Source: Bacteroidales bacterium (GTDB lineage: Bacteria; Bacteroidota; Bacteroidia; Bacteroidales; UBA932). Taken from it: DNA of 55,371 bases. The position numbers and the translations under genes were made by a program. The stretch spans positions 1-55,371 of the forward strand of contig JAILJO010000125.1 of the NCBI GenBank assembly GCA_024694675.1. Reading direction: 5' to 3'. This document shows positions 1 to 8,833 of the stretch, in pieces; position 1 is the first letter of the stretch; each line of letters begins with the position of its first letter. A model generated the notes under the pieces. It was not told the DNA's origin. It made no database searches and was given only the letters and a program-made list of their open reading frames with translations.

Positions 1-731
1 CCCATGCCGCCGCCGATGATGAGGTTGTCAACCTTACCCACAAGGTTCTTCAGAACCGCCAGCTTGGAGCTCACCTTGGAGCCGCCGATGATTGCGGTAA
101 GGGGCCTCTGGGCATTGGTGAGAACGTTGTCAATAGCCTTGACCTCTTCTTCCATGAGGTAACCGAACATCTTGTCGTTGGGGAAGTAGTCGGCGATGAG
201 GGCGGTTGAACCGTGTGCGCGGTGGGCGGTGCCGAATGCATCGTTGATATAGCAGTCTGCATAGGAGGCGAGCTTCTTCACGAACTCCTTCTGGGAGGCC
301 TTCACGGCAGCCTTTGCGGCTTTCTTTTCCTCGTCGGAGGCATCCTCTGCGAGACCGCGGGGTTTTCCTTCTTCCTCTGCGTAGTAGCGGAGGTTTTCAA
401 GGAGGAGGGCCTCGCCGGGCTTGAGGGCAGCTGCCTGTGCGTCTGCCTTCTGGCAGTCTTCCGCGAACTGGACGGGAACGCCAAGGCATTCGCTCACATG
501 GTCTACGATGTGCTTGAGGGAGAACTTGGGATCCACTTTCTTGGGACGGCCCAGGTGGCTCATGATAATCACGGAGCCTCCGCTTGCAAGAACCTTCTTG
601 AGGGTGGGCATTGCCCTGCGGATACGGGTGTCGTCAGTAATTTCGAAATTTTCGTTCAGGGGAACGTTGAAGTCTACGCGAACAATGGCTTTCTTGCCAG
701 TGAAATCGTACTTGTCGATGAATTGTTGCAT
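1..731 (-). CDS. pgk: Phosphoglycerate kinase, N-terminal part (3' end outside window)
   Basis: Reading the minus strand from an ATG at 731 gives an uninterrupted protein of about 243 residues that runs off the left edge, so the C-terminal nucleotide-binding domain is missing from view. The start reads [20 protein letters not shown], followed by [36 protein letters not shown] and, near the edge, [13 protein letters not shown]. These are the classical substrate-binding motifs of phosphoglycerate kinase, the ATP-forming glycolytic enzyme of the cytoplasm. A promoter with a good -33/-7 pair lies just upstream and interlocks with that of the divergent methyltransferase gene. Identification is secure; only the truncation by the window limits it. 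Confidence 0.96.
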   Translation of the reverse strand, partial: MQQFIDKYDFTGKKAIVRVDFNVPLNENFEITDDTRIRRAMPTLKKVLASGGSVIIMSHLGRPKKVDPKFSLKHIVDHVSECLGVPVQFAEDCQKADAQAAALKPGEALLLENLRYYAEEEGKPRGLAEDASDEEKKAAKAAVKASQKEFVKKLASYADCYINDAFGTAHRAHGSTALIADYFPNDKMFGYLMEEEVKAIDNVLTNAQRPLTAIIGGSKVSSKLAVLKNLVGKVDNLIIGGGM

Positions 732-744
732 AATATGGAGATAA

Positions 745-778
745 TTTGTTTTCCAGTCCGCAAAATTAACTAACTTTG
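745..778 (+). promoter_or_regulatory. Promoter of methyltransferase gene (TAACTTTG -7)
   Basis: A TAACTTTG box (771-778) lies 17 bases before the ATG at 796. A TTTG at 745-748 is a possible -33 element, but its 22-base spacing is one longer than usual. The -7 box is only 2 bases from the pgk -7 box on the other strand, so both promoters cannot easily be occupied at once. Confidence 0.5.
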
Positions 779-791
779 GTCAAAATTCAAA
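761..791 (-). promoter_or_regulatory. Promoter of pgk (TTTG -33, TAATTTTG -7)
   Basis: On the minus strand a TTTG (788-791) and a TAATTTTG (761-768) are separated by 19 bases, which matches the Bacteroidota consensus TTTG-N19-21-TAnnTTTG. The predicted start of transcription lies about 25 bases before the pgk ATG. The site sits directly beside the -7 box of the opposing methyltransferase promoter. Confidence 0.65.
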
Positions 792-795
792 AGAT

Positions 796-1743
796 ATGGC
801 CGTCGATTATCCTGCCGATTATTGGAAAGATTATGAACTGCTTGACTCCGGACACGGAGAGAAACTGGAGCGCTTTGGAAAGTACATCCTCCGCAGGCCG
901 GAGCCCAAGGCGCTCTGGGATCCATCCCTGCCGGAAGCTGAGTGGCGCCAACGCGCCCACGTGGTGTTCCGGCCGGGCGCCGGTTTCGGCAAGGCCGGCA
1001 AGGAGGACAGCGGCACCTGGGAGCGCACGGGCAGGATGGAAGACCAGTGGGGCATCGTCTATAACGGTGCTCCTGACCAGGAAACCCACGCAGCCAGCGA
1101 CCTTCACCTCTCCCTCCGCCTTGGCCTCACTGCCTTCAAGCACGTAGGCGTTTTCCCGGAGCAGGCCCCCAACTGGGAGTTTATATATAAGGAAACGTCC
1201 CGCATAGCCCGCATCCACAAGGCCAACGGTCTCCCGGCCCCCAAAGTACTGAATCTTTTCGCCTACACCGGCGCCGCCTCCCTTGCCGCCAAATGTGCGG
1301 GGGCCGATGTCACACATCTGGACAGCGTCCGCCAGGTGGTCACCTGGGCCCGTGAAAACATGGAACGCAGCGGCCTGGACGGCATCCGCTGGGTTGTTGA
1401 AGACGCCCTCAAGTTTGCCCAGAGGGAATCCCGCCGCGGCAACAGGTACGACGGCATAATCCTGGACCCTCCGGCATACGGCCACGGCCCGGACGGCGAA
1501 AAATGGAAACTGGACGAACTCCTCTTCGGCCTCCTGCAGAACGTGGCGGCCATCCTTGGAGAGCGAGACTCCTTCATGGTCCTCAACCTCTACTCCAACG
1601 GCTACAGCGCCGCCCTTGGAGAAACGGTGGTCCGCGAAGCCTTCCGCGGCAACCTCAAAGAAATGACCTCAGGGGAACTGGCCCTGAACGACAGCTTTGG
1701 AAAAGCCCTTCCGCTGTCGATTTATGTCCGAGTGAAAAAATAA
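796..1743 (+). CDS. Class I SAM-dependent methyltransferase, RlmI/RlmK-like RNA methylase
   Basis: The 315-residue protein has a Rossmann methyltransferase core. The SAM-binding motif NLFAYTGAASLAA is at residues 153-165, an acidic SAM-ribose position follows in THLD, and the catalytic-type motif DPPAYGHG begins at residue 224. This layout is that of COG1092-type 23S rRNA cytosine methyltransferases, but the N-terminal PUA domain of E. coli RlmI is absent, as is common for Bacteroidota members. The exact target nucleotide cannot be read from sequence. It is transcribed divergently from pgk and ends 18 bases before the sigma-factor gene, which has its own promoter box, so it is probably not part of the downstream locus. 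Confidence 0.85.
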   Translation: MAVDYPADYWKDYELLDSGHGEKLERFGKYILRRPEPKALWDPSLPEAEWRQRAHVVFRPGAGFGKAGKEDSGTWERTGRMEDQWGIVYNGAPDQETHAASDLHLSLRLGLTAFKHVGVFPEQAPNWEFIYKETSRIARIHKANGLPAPKVLNLFAYTGAASLAAKCAGADVTHLDSVRQVVTWARENMERSGLDGIRWVVEDALKFAQRESRRGNRYDGIILDPPAYGHGPDGEKWKLDELLFGLLQNVAAILGERDSFMVLNLYSNGYSAALGETVVREAFRGNLKEMTSGELALNDSFGKALPLSIYVRVKK

Positions 1744-1748
1744 AAGAG

Positions 1749-1756
1749 TATCTTTG
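1749..1756 (+). promoter_or_regulatory. -7 box (TATCTTTG) of the ECF sigma gene
   Basis: TATCTTTG ends only 5 bases before the sigma-factor ATG at 1762. No convincing -33 TTG is visible at the expected spacing. If used, transcription would begin at or within a few bases of the ATG, giving a leaderless or nearly leaderless mRNA. Confidence 0.45.
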
Positions 1757-1761
1757 CAGTC

Positions 1762-2304
1762 ATGCTATTGGACGAAGAACAACTGCTCAGACGGATCTCC
1801 GAGGGTGACGAAAGCGCCTTCAGGTCTTTCTTCGGATACTATTATCCGAAGGTGAAGACTTTCATGCTCACCCTTATTGACAATGAGGATGATGCGAACG
1901 ATCTGGCTCAGAACATCTTCGTGAAGCTATGGCTTATCCGTTCCTCTATGGCCAAACTGCATTCCGCAGGGGCATACCTTTACAGAATGTGCAAAAACGC
2001 GGCAATAGATTACGGGCGCACTCATAAAGTCAAGATTCCTTTCACGGAGTCTAATGATACACCCGATCCCTATTCCCTGGACGAGGACTATTTCGCCAAG
2101 GAAAAGCAGCAGCAATATCTGAATGCGGTTGATAAAATGCCGCATAAACGCAGGGAAGTGTTTTTAATGTCCAGGAAAAATGGAATGTCCAACGACCAGA
2201 TTGCCCAGACACTCGGTATTTCCAAGAAGACAGTTGAAAACCATATAAATGCGGTTCTGAAGGAACTGCGCAAAATTACGTCCTGCATTTCCATTTTTTT
2301 GTAA
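1762..2304 (+). CDS. ECF-type RNA polymerase sigma-70 factor (Bacteroidetes family)
   Basis: The 180-residue protein has sigma region 2 (RSFFGYYYPKVKTFML through DLAQNIFVKLW, then AGAYLYRMCKNAAIDY, about residues 20-85). Sigma region 4 follows (MPHKRREVFLMSRKNGMSN, IAQTLGISKKTVENHI, about 125-175), ending in a short hydrophobic tail. Region 3 is missing, as in all ECF factors. In Bacteroidota PULs such factors are held by the FecR-family anti-sigma encoded next door and released when the STN domain of the SusC partner senses its ligand. Here the order sigma, FecR, SusC, SusD is intact, so this factor most likely switches on the 3276-21756 gene block. Confidence 0.93.
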   Translation: MLLDEEQLLRRISEGDESAFRSFFGYYYPKVKTFMLTLIDNEDDANDLAQNIFVKLWLIRSSMAKLHSAGAYLYRMCKNAAIDYGRTHKVKIPFTESNDTPDPYSLDEDYFAKEKQQQYLNAVDKMPHKRREVFLMSRKNGMSNDQIAQTLGISKKTVENHINAVLKELRKITSCISIFL

Positions 2305-2310
2305 GTTAGC

Positions 2311-2342
2311 TTGGGGGTAAACCCGTTTTGTGTCGTCTTATG
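2311..2342 (+). promoter_or_regulatory. Candidate sigma-dependent promoter upstream of fecR/susC
   Basis: The short gap between the sigma and FecR genes contains a GGGGGTAAACCC tract followed by TTTTGTGTCGTCTTAT. A G/C tract followed by a GTC-TTAT-like element recurs, to my recollection, ahead of FecR genes in Bacteroides ECF systems, and could be where the ECF factor autoregulates. It does not fit the housekeeping TAnnTTTG -7 pattern. The claim rests on position and remembered resemblance only. Confidence 0.3.
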
Positions 2343-3263
2343 GGAAAATGGATTAATATGTCTGGTTTTGGTCATTTTCCCGGATGGGACGAAATAGACG
2401 GTTCGTCGGTTTCCAAAGAAGAAGTGGAAGCCGCGTATCAGGTTGTCACGGCTCGTGCTTTTGCCATCGAGGAGTATCTTGCCCAGCAGCATCGCAGAAA
2501 GCGGATGATTTGGAGGCGCTCCATTCTTGCCGTTGCAGCTGCTCTGGCTCTGATAATCGTGCCTTCTTTGTCGATTTGGTTTGCGAAGCATCAGGTGCAT
2601 CAGGTGCAGAGTCCTGCAAGGATGCTTCAGTTTGCAACGGCCTGCGGAGAAATCAAGGAGCTGGTACTGCCGGACAATTCCCGTGTTACGCTCAATGCCC
2701 AGTCTGTACTGATCTACCCCGAAACCTTCGGAAAAGAGAGAACGGTATATCTTTCCGGTGAAGCGTTATTTGATGTTACCGCCTCTAAGGAATCGCCTTT
2801 CTACGTCCAGACTTCGGACATTACCGTCAGTGTTCACGGAACTCTTTTCAACGTTAATGCCTATTTTGATTCTCCAACTGTTAAGGCTACCTTGAGCAGG
2901 GGCGCCATTTCCGTTTGGCCCAACGAATCTCCGGAGCGCATAGTCAAGCTGGAGCCAGACCAGCAGTTCTCATATGAACGCGCCACAGGAGCTATTACTT
3001 CTTCAAGCATAAAAGCCAGGGAATCAACATCATGGACCAACGGAGACCTGTGTTTCCGCTCGGCCTCGATTCATGAAATAATCAGGATAGCCCAACGCCA
3101 TTACGGTGTCCAGGTCTATCTGTCATCAGACAAGTATGACAATGCCATCATCACAGCCCGATTCGTTCACGGAGAAACCGTGGACGAGTTCATGGATGCA
3201 ATCTGCGGCGTTGTCCCTCACATGAAATACATCCATTCGGAGAACTCCATTTACATTAAGTAA
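2340..3263 (+). CDS. FecR-family anti-sigma factor
   Basis: This is a single-pass inner-membrane protein of 307 residues. The cytoplasmic N-terminal segment (about 1-60) would bind the sigma factor. A hydrophobic helix follows (about 61-82, AVAAALALIIVPSLSIWF). The periplasmic FecR domain includes LPDNSRVTLNAQSVL, ERTVYLSGEALFDV, FYVQTSDITVSVHGTLFNV and the C-terminal DUF4974-like part. I chose the ATG at 2340 rather than the in-frame TTG at 2328; an ATG at 2358 is also possible and would clear the putative promoter element. It passes the signal from the STN domain of the downstream SusC protein to the upstream ECF sigma factor. Confidence 0.92.
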   Translation: MGKWINMSGFGHFPGWDEIDGSSVSKEEVEAAYQVVTARAFAIEEYLAQQHRRKRMIWRRSILAVAAALALIIVPSLSIWFAKHQVHQVQSPARMLQFATACGEIKELVLPDNSRVTLNAQSVLIYPETFGKERTVYLSGEALFDVTASKESPFYVQTSDITVSVHGTLFNVNAYFDSPTVKATLSRGAISVWPNESPERIVKLEPDQQFSYERATGAITSSSIKARESTSWTNGDLCFRSASIHEIIRIAQRHYGVQVYLSSDKYDNAIITARFVHGETVDEFMDAICGVVPHMKYIHSENSIYIK

Positions 3264-3275
3264 GCACTCAGTCCT

Positions 3276-6200
3276 ATGTGTAAGACAAAAACTTTTGTCT
3301 GTATACTGTCGGGCCTGCTGCTATCAATGGTAGTCCGTGCCCAGGAGCCTATCGTCAACTTCCCCCAGAAGCAGATGACAATGGCCAAGGCGCTCTCTGC
3401 GGTTGAACAGCAAAGCGGTTATTCGATAGCGTACAACGAAAACCTGCTGGATCTTGGAAAAACAGTTTCTACGCCCAGCGGAGAGCCTCTGTCAGAGCTT
3501 TTGAAGGTACTTCTGGAAGGTACTGGAACAGAGGCGCGTATCAGCGGTAAGATGATTCTTATCGTTAAAAAGGAAAAAGCCAAACCGCAGAATTACAGCG
3601 GAACCGTCACCGATAAAGTGGGCCCGCTTGCCGGAGCTGTCGTACAGTCGGAAAAGACGGGAGCGGCAGCAGTCACCGACATTGACGGTTCTTTTAGCCT
3701 TGTGGCGGAGAAGGGCGACATCCTGCTCGTGAGTATGCTTGGTTACAAAGATGCCAGACTGCTCCTCGACAGTCAGACCGAAGGTCTTATCGTGATTTTA
3801 GCCGATGATATCAACCTTCTGGAAGAATCCGTGGTTGTGGGTTACGGTTCAATGCAGCGCCGTGACATCACTTCCGCCATCGCCACATATAAACCCGCAG
3901 AGGAGGGAGAGCGTCAGGTCCTCAGTCCAGATGCCATGCTGCAAGGTCGCATAGCCGGTGTCAACGTTACAGCCGCTTCAGGTACTCCTGGTGGTAAAAG
4001 CCGTGTGAGTATTCGAGGAATAGGTTCCCTTACTGCGGGAAACGAACCGCTGTACGTTATCGACGGCATTCCCATGAGCAACACGTCCGGAGACGCCGGA
4101 GCATGGGGCGGAGAATCCTTGAGCGGACTCACCGACATCAACCCTTCCGATATCGAATCCGTTCAGGTATTGAAGGATGCGGCTTCTGCAGCAATTTATG
4201 GCTCCCGCGGAACAAACGGCGTCATCATCATCACCACTAAAAAAGGCGCAAAGGGTGCTCCCAAGCTTTCTGCCGATGCTTCTTTCGGCCTCAGCTGGCT
4301 TCCGAACCTTGACAAACTCAAGGTGGCTGATGCAGACCTTTACCTTGAGGTTCAGAATGAGGCAATCGACAATTATAATATCCAGACCGGCAGTTCAATG
4401 GCCCGCCTTGAGAATCCTTACCCGGGCAAGCCGCAGTTCAGCTGGCTTGACATGGTGTTCCGTACAGCTAAAACATGGAACACTTCCGTGTCCATTTCCG
4501 GTGGCGGAGAGAACAGCACCTATTATGTGTCGGCAAATGCCAAGCAGAACGAGGGCGTGGGTATCGGCAGCCTTTATGAGAAATACTCTTTGAAGTCCAA
4601 TGTGAACTCCGATGTGCGCCCCTGGCTTTCAGTAGGAGCGTCCCTGAGTTTCAGCTATACCAACGCCAACCGCGTACCGGACGGAAGCATCGGCACATCC
4701 ATGCTTACACATGGACTTGAGCACCGTCCGTGGGATACGCCTTTCAAACCGGACGGTTCCTATACAATCATCAATGCGGAACTCCTGCACTACAATCTGG
4801 TTCAGGCCATAAACGAGCAGAACGTCTATAACAAGACGTACAGGACGTACGGGACGGCTTTTGCAAGAATCAATTTCAGCAAGGACCTTCATTTCAAAAC
4901 CAGTTTTGGCGGAGATTTTATGGCTGCCGAAGACCACGTCCAATATACGGCTGATCACATGTATGGCAACTCCGTGGGCGTGCTGACGGACTCCAGGAAG
5001 AACTTTACTTCAATAGTAATAGACAACATCCTGGACTACCATCACGAATTCTCAGACCTTGTGCTGGATGCCATGCTCGGTCATTCATTCCAGATGGACA
5101 ATAGTTCCACTGCAAAGCAAAAAGGCCAGGGATTTCCTTCAAAATCTTTCGACGTGAACTCTGTGGCAGCCGAATTCACAGATGTGACCAGCGGCCTTTC
5201 CACCTGGGCTCTTCAGTCATATATGTCACGAATCACCGGCAACTGGAAAAACCGTTATCTGGTAACTGTCAACGCCCGTTTTGACGGCTCTTCCAAATTT
5301 GCACCGGAACACCGTTACGGCTTCTTCCCGTCAGTTTCGCTTGGCTGGAACCTTTCAGAGGAGCCTTTCTGGAAGAACGAATCCACCAAAGCCAAACTCA
5401 GAGCCAGTTACGGTGCCACCGGCAACCAGGGCGGAATAGGCACGTACGCGTATCAGTCCCTTGCCAACGGCGGATACAATTATATGTATAAGAACGGCCT
5501 TGCCGTCATGACTCAGGGAAACCGCGACCTCGAATGGGAAAAGGCGGACCAATGGGACGTGGGAACGGATTTGTCATTCTTCTCCGGAGCTCTCACTTTT
5601 ACGGCAGACGCTTTCCTGAAGGATACCCGCAACCTTTTGTACGACAAGCCGGTAAGTGCCACCACAGGCTTTACCAACTACACCAGCAACATCGGCTCCA
5701 TGCGTAACAGGGGCTTGGAGTTCGCAGTAGGTGGAAACCTTGGAAAGCACGATTTCCATTGGAAAGGCGATTTCAACATCTCGTTTGTGCGCAACAAGCT
5801 CACATCCCTGATCGGCGAGGATGAGATTCTGAGGACCGACGACTATCATGCACTCAAGGTCGGAGAAGAGGTGGGCAGTTTCTACATGATCAAAATGATC
5901 GGCATCTACCAGAGCGACGATGAAGTCCCCGCATACCTTTATGACAACTACGGTGTGCGCGCGGGTGACTGCATCTATGAAGACGTCAGTGGTCCTGAAG
6001 GAACGGTTGACGGAGACATCAGCAGCGCATATGACAGCCAGTTTGTCGGCTCTCCAAACCCGGATTTCACGGGCGGTCTCAATAACTCCTTCACATGGAG
6101 AGGCCTGGACTTCAATATCTTCTTCACCTTCTCATACGGAGCCAAACTCTATGAGTATTGGACTGGTGGCCTTCGCCTTGGCAACGGCAACTGGCCGGCA

Positions 6201-6563
6201 CAGGAGTCGGAGGCACTTGCCCGCTGGACGGGTCCTGGAACCACCAATACAACGCCCCGTGCCATTTACGGATACACTTGGAACTCCACAATGTTCAAGA
6301 ACACACGTTTCCTGCACGACGCCTCATATCTTCGTCTCAGGAATCTGTCCCTGGGCTATACCCTTCCCAAAACGCTTACACGCAGAATCGGCATAGACAA
6401 GCTGCGTGTATATGTCCAGGGAGACAATGTCTGGCTCTATAGCCCCTTCCGTTTCCTTGACCCGGAGGTGAATACATCGCTGAACGCCACCAAGATGGGT
6501 CTTGACTGCATGTGGATTCCACAGCCGCGCTCTTATACTTTCGGTGTAAACATCAAATTCTAA
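3276..6563 (+). CDS. SusC/RagA-family TonB-linked outer-membrane transporter with STN signalling domain
   Basis: The 1095-residue protein starts with a signal peptide (about 1-22, ending VRAQ). An STN domain follows (about 35-105, with YSIAYNENLLDL), then a carboxypeptidase-regulatory-like domain (about 110-195), a TonB plug (DAMLQGRIAGVNV, RGIGSLTAGNEPLYVIDGIP) and a 22-strand-type barrel ending in YTFGVNIKF. SusC proteins move oligomers across the outer membrane using TonB energy, with SusD as the lid. The STN domain marks this as a transducer that reports ligand to the FecR protein encoded 12 bases upstream. SusD follows 5 bases downstream. The substrate cannot be read from the barrel; neighbours suggest a phosphodiester-containing glycoconjugate. 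Confidence 0.96.
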   Translation: MCKTKTFVCILSGLLLSMVVRAQEPIVNFPQKQMTMAKALSAVEQQSGYSIAYNENLLDLGKTVSTPSGEPLSELLKVLLEGTGTEARISGKMILIVKKEKAKPQNYSGTVTDKVGPLAGAVVQSEKTGAAAVTDIDGSFSLVAEKGDILLVSMLGYKDARLLLDSQTEGLIVILADDINLLEESVVVGYGSMQRRDITSAIATYKPAEEGERQVLSPDAMLQGRIAGVNVTAASGTPGGKSRVSIRGIGSLTAGNEPLYVIDGIPMSNTSGDAGAWGGESLSGLTDINPSDIESVQVLKDAASAAIYGSRGTNGVIIITTKKGAKGAPKLSADASFGLSWLPNLDKLKVADADLYLEVQNEAIDNYNIQTGSSMARLENPYPGKPQFSWLDMVFRTAKTWNTSVSISGGGENSTYYVSANAKQNEGVGIGSLYEKYSLKSNVNSDVRPWLSVGASLSFSYTNANRVPDGSIGTSMLTHGLEHRPWDTPFKPDGSYTIINAELLHYNLVQAINEQNVYNKTYRTYGTAFARINFSKDLHFKTSFGGDFMAAEDHVQYTADHMYGNSVGVLTDSRKNFTSIVIDNILDYHHEFSDLVLDAMLGHSFQMDNSSTAKQKGQGFPSKSFDVNSVAAEFTDVTSGLSTWALQSYMSRITGNWKNRYLVTVNARFDGSSKFAPEHRYGFFPSVSLGWNLSEEPFWKNESTKAKLRASYGATGNQGGIGTYAYQSLANGGYNYMYKNGLAVMTQGNRDLEWEKADQWDVGTDLSFFSGALTFTADAFLKDTRNLLYDKPVSATTGFTNYTSNIGSMRNRGLEFAVGGNLGKHDFHWKGDFNISFVRNKLTSLIGEDEILRTDDYHALKVGEEVGSFYMIKMIGIYQSDDEVPAYLYDNYGVRAGDCIYEDVSGPEGTVDGDISSAYDSQFVGSPNPDFTGGLNNSFTWRGLDFNIFFTFSYGAKLYEYWTGGLRLGNGNWPAQESEALARWTGPGTTNTTPRAIYGYTWNSTMFKNTRFLHDASYLRLRNLSLGYTLPKTLTRRIGIDKLRVYVQGDNVWLYSPFRFLDPEVNTSLNATKMGLDCMWIPQPRSYTFGVNIKF

Positions 6564-6568
6564 GCACC

Positions 6569-7876
6569 ATGAAAAAGAGTTTAGTATTGATTGCAGTTGC
6601 TCTTACGCTCTGCTCTTGTGATAAATACCTGAATCAGTATCCGCACAACGCCGTTTCCAGCGACAACCTTACCGAGGAAGATGCGGAACTGCTGATGGTC
6701 GGGGCATATAACATTGCCCAGTACAAGCCCACTTTCAACGGTTGGGCAATGTTCGACATCATCGGCGGAGATATGATCCGTCCCGGCGCCACTTCCACCA
6801 ATACCCCCGCACTTGTTGTCCAGGGCGCCATTGCTCCTGACAACAGCATGGTATCGGGGCCTTGGAACGGTTATTATGCCGGATTGTACCAGATAAACAA
6901 TTTCATCAACTCCGTGGAGAAGATTCCGGATTCTGCAAGGAAGAAGGAGATGCTTGGTGTGGGACATTTTTTCCGCGGACTGTATTACTACAATCTGGTA
7001 ACGCGCTGGCGTGAGGTCCCAATCGTCACCGGTCCAATTACTGAAGATGTTGGACAAAGTGACGAAAAAACCTGCTGGGAGTTCGTAGAGTCGGAGTTTA
7101 AGCTGGCAGCCAGCCAGGCTCCTGACTTTTCCACCAAGAACTACGTGTCCAAGGATGCAGCCAAGGCTCTTCTTGCAAGGACGTACCTTGCAATGGGGAA
7201 GAAGGCAGAGGCTGCCGCCTTGGCCGAGGAGCTGATTACCTGCGGCCGCTTTTCCCTTGCTCCGTTCAACGAGATATTCAGGGGTGTTGCCAACAGGGAG
7301 GAAATCTTCTCTTTTGCCAATCTGCTGGAAGAGGGAAGTTACAATATCGGTTCCTATTACTATACCAAGGAATCTCCTGTTGGAGGCAGCTACACATTCT
7401 GTCCCACCCAGGAGGCGATGGATATGTTTGAACACATCGACAAGCGCCGTACGGTTTCCGTGGATATCCAGGGCAGCAACAATGTTCTCAACAAGTATTG
7501 TCAGGGCGACGCGGGTCATGACCCTATATATATTGCACGCCTTGGCGAGATGTATCTGATCAGTGCCGAAGCTCAGGGACTGGCGCTTGGCATTGACAGG
7601 CTGAACCAGCTTCGCAACTACCGTGGCCTGCCCAGCGTATCTCCGGCAACTGAGTCCGCTTTCCTTGACGCCGTGCTCAAAGAGCGCCGTCTGGAGCTCT
7701 TCGGTGAAGGTTTCCGCTGGTTTGATCTGGTTCGTACCGGTAAATATGAGCAGGTGGTTGGAGTTGACAAGAAGTACACTGTTTTCCCCATCCCTTCCCG
7801 CGAGCTTACTCTGAACAAAGAACTGAAACAGAACCCTCTGTGGGTGGCAAGCCAGTCAGATGACGAAAATGAATAG
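6569..7876 (+). CDS. SusD/RagB-family surface nutrient-binding lipoprotein
   Basis: The 435-residue lipoprotein has a lipobox at LTLCSC. The ATG at 6569 is the correct start because it gives the signal peptide MKKSLVLIAVALTLCSC. An upstream in-frame extension into susC has no signal-peptide character. SusD hallmarks include the N-terminal DKYLNQYP, the TPR-like helices with VGHFFRGLYYYNLVTRW, and the C-terminal LKERRLELFGEGFRWFDLVR. It is shorter than the usual 500-600 residues, so the ligand-binding insertions are small. It forms the lid on the SusC barrel encoded immediately before it. Its stop lies 4 bases before the start chosen for the next gene. Confidence 0.95.
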   Translation: MKKSLVLIAVALTLCSCDKYLNQYPHNAVSSDNLTEEDAELLMVGAYNIAQYKPTFNGWAMFDIIGGDMIRPGATSTNTPALVVQGAIAPDNSMVSGPWNGYYAGLYQINNFINSVEKIPDSARKKEMLGVGHFFRGLYYYNLVTRWREVPIVTGPITEDVGQSDEKTCWEFVESEFKLAASQAPDFSTKNYVSKDAAKALLARTYLAMGKKAEAAALAEELITCGRFSLAPFNEIFRGVANREEIFSFANLLEEGSYNIGSYYYTKESPVGGSYTFCPTQEAMDMFEHIDKRRTVSVDIQGSNNVLNKYCQGDAGHDPIYIARLGEMYLISAEAQGLALGIDRLNQLRNYRGLPSVSPATESAFLDAVLKERRLELFGEGFRWFDLVRTGKYEQVVGVDKKYTVFPIPSRELTLNKELKQNPLWVASQSDDENE

Positions 7877-7880
7877 CCCT

Positions 7881-8831
7881 ATGAACAAGTTATTCTATTA
7901 TTTATTGATAATTGGGACTGTCTGCTCCTGCAAGACGCTCCCGACCGGCCCGGAAGACATTCCCGACACCAGTTATCAACCTCGCACAGAGCTTGGCAAG
8001 ATGGTGGCAACCGCCGCTTCCGTAGGCCATATTTATGCCGACACCACTTTCGTCATCGCAAAGGGCGTGGACGAAACAGACATCCATCTCCAGACATCCC
8101 TTGCGAAGGTCGAACACGTGTTTATCCTCCGCATAGACCTCACTACTCCTGGCCTGAAGATGAAAGTAGGAATGCCGTATGACATCGACTCTTATGTCAT
8201 AGGCAGCCGTCAGACTCCGTCAGACATGATTGAGTATGTGGACAAACCCGGACAGAGAGTCGTGGCTGTAGTCAACGCTGATTTCTGGGACACCTCAAAT
8301 GGTAAAATACGAGGCCCCATCCATCGTAACGGCAGGATTCTAAAAGATACGTTCGTGTATTCCAGCACCCTTACCGACCAGGCTATCAGCTTCTTCGGCC
8401 TTGACTTTGACGGAAAACCCGTGATAAGGGACACCGTGACCTACCGTGCGCTTGCGCCGGACCTCAGGGATGTGACAGGAAGCGGTGTCATTGTTCTTAA
8501 GGATGGTCAGGTTCCCGGAGATTTTTCCGGCTATTCTACAAACCGCCACCCCAGAAACGTCGTTGGTTATACTGCCGACGGCAACACTGTCTATTTCATG
8601 ATTGTCGATGGCCGTCAGGCCCTGTGGTCGGACGGTATGCTTTACTGGGAGATGGGTGAGATAATGAAGAGCCTGGGTTGCAGCTGGTCTTCCAACCTTG
8701 ACGGCGGCGGAAGCGCCCAGCTTGTGATTCGCCACCCTTCTGCCGACATTTATCAGCTTCGCAACAGGGCTTCTGACGGGGCTCAGCGTCCCGTTGTGAA
8801 TACTTGGATGGTAACAGTTAATGAACCGTAA
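7881..8831 (+). CDS. Phosphodiester glycosidase family lipoprotein (NAGPA/DUF2233-like)
   Basis: The 316-residue protein begins with a lipoprotein signal ending VCSC. The rest fits the NAGPA family (PF09992): ILRIDLTTPGLKMKVGMP, VVAVVNADFWD, GPIHRNGRIL, FFGLDFDGKPVI, a NRHPRNVVGYTADG strand turn, and the glycine-rich SNLDGGGSAQLVIR near the end. Characterised relatives include the mammalian uncovering enzyme, which removes GlcNAc from GlcNAc-1-phospho-6-mannose. The family therefore hydrolyses the sugar-phosphate side of a glycosyl phosphodiester. ATGs at 7860 and 7869 are in frame, but 7881 gives the cleanest signal peptide and does not overlap susD. It is the most informative enzyme of this locus. 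Its true substrate is unknown. Confidence 0.88.
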   Translation: MNKLFYYLLIIGTVCSCKTLPTGPEDIPDTSYQPRTELGKMVATAASVGHIYADTTFVIAKGVDETDIHLQTSLAKVEHVFILRIDLTTPGLKMKVGMPYDIDSYVIGSRQTPSDMIEYVDKPGQRVVAVVNADFWDTSNGKIRGPIHRNGRILKDTFVYSSTLTDQAISFFGLDFDGKPVIRDTVTYRALAPDLRDVTGSGVIVLKDGQVPGDFSGYSTNRHPRNVVGYTADGNTVYFMIVDGRQALWSDGMLYWEMGEIMKSLGCSWSSNLDGGGSAQLVIRHPSADIYQLRNRASDGAQRPVVNTWMVTVNEP

Positions 8832-8833
8832 TC

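Noticed and set aside
2328..2339. TTG start giving four extra residues to FecR
   Set aside because: An ATG follows immediately at 2340, and the region overlaps the putative promoter element.
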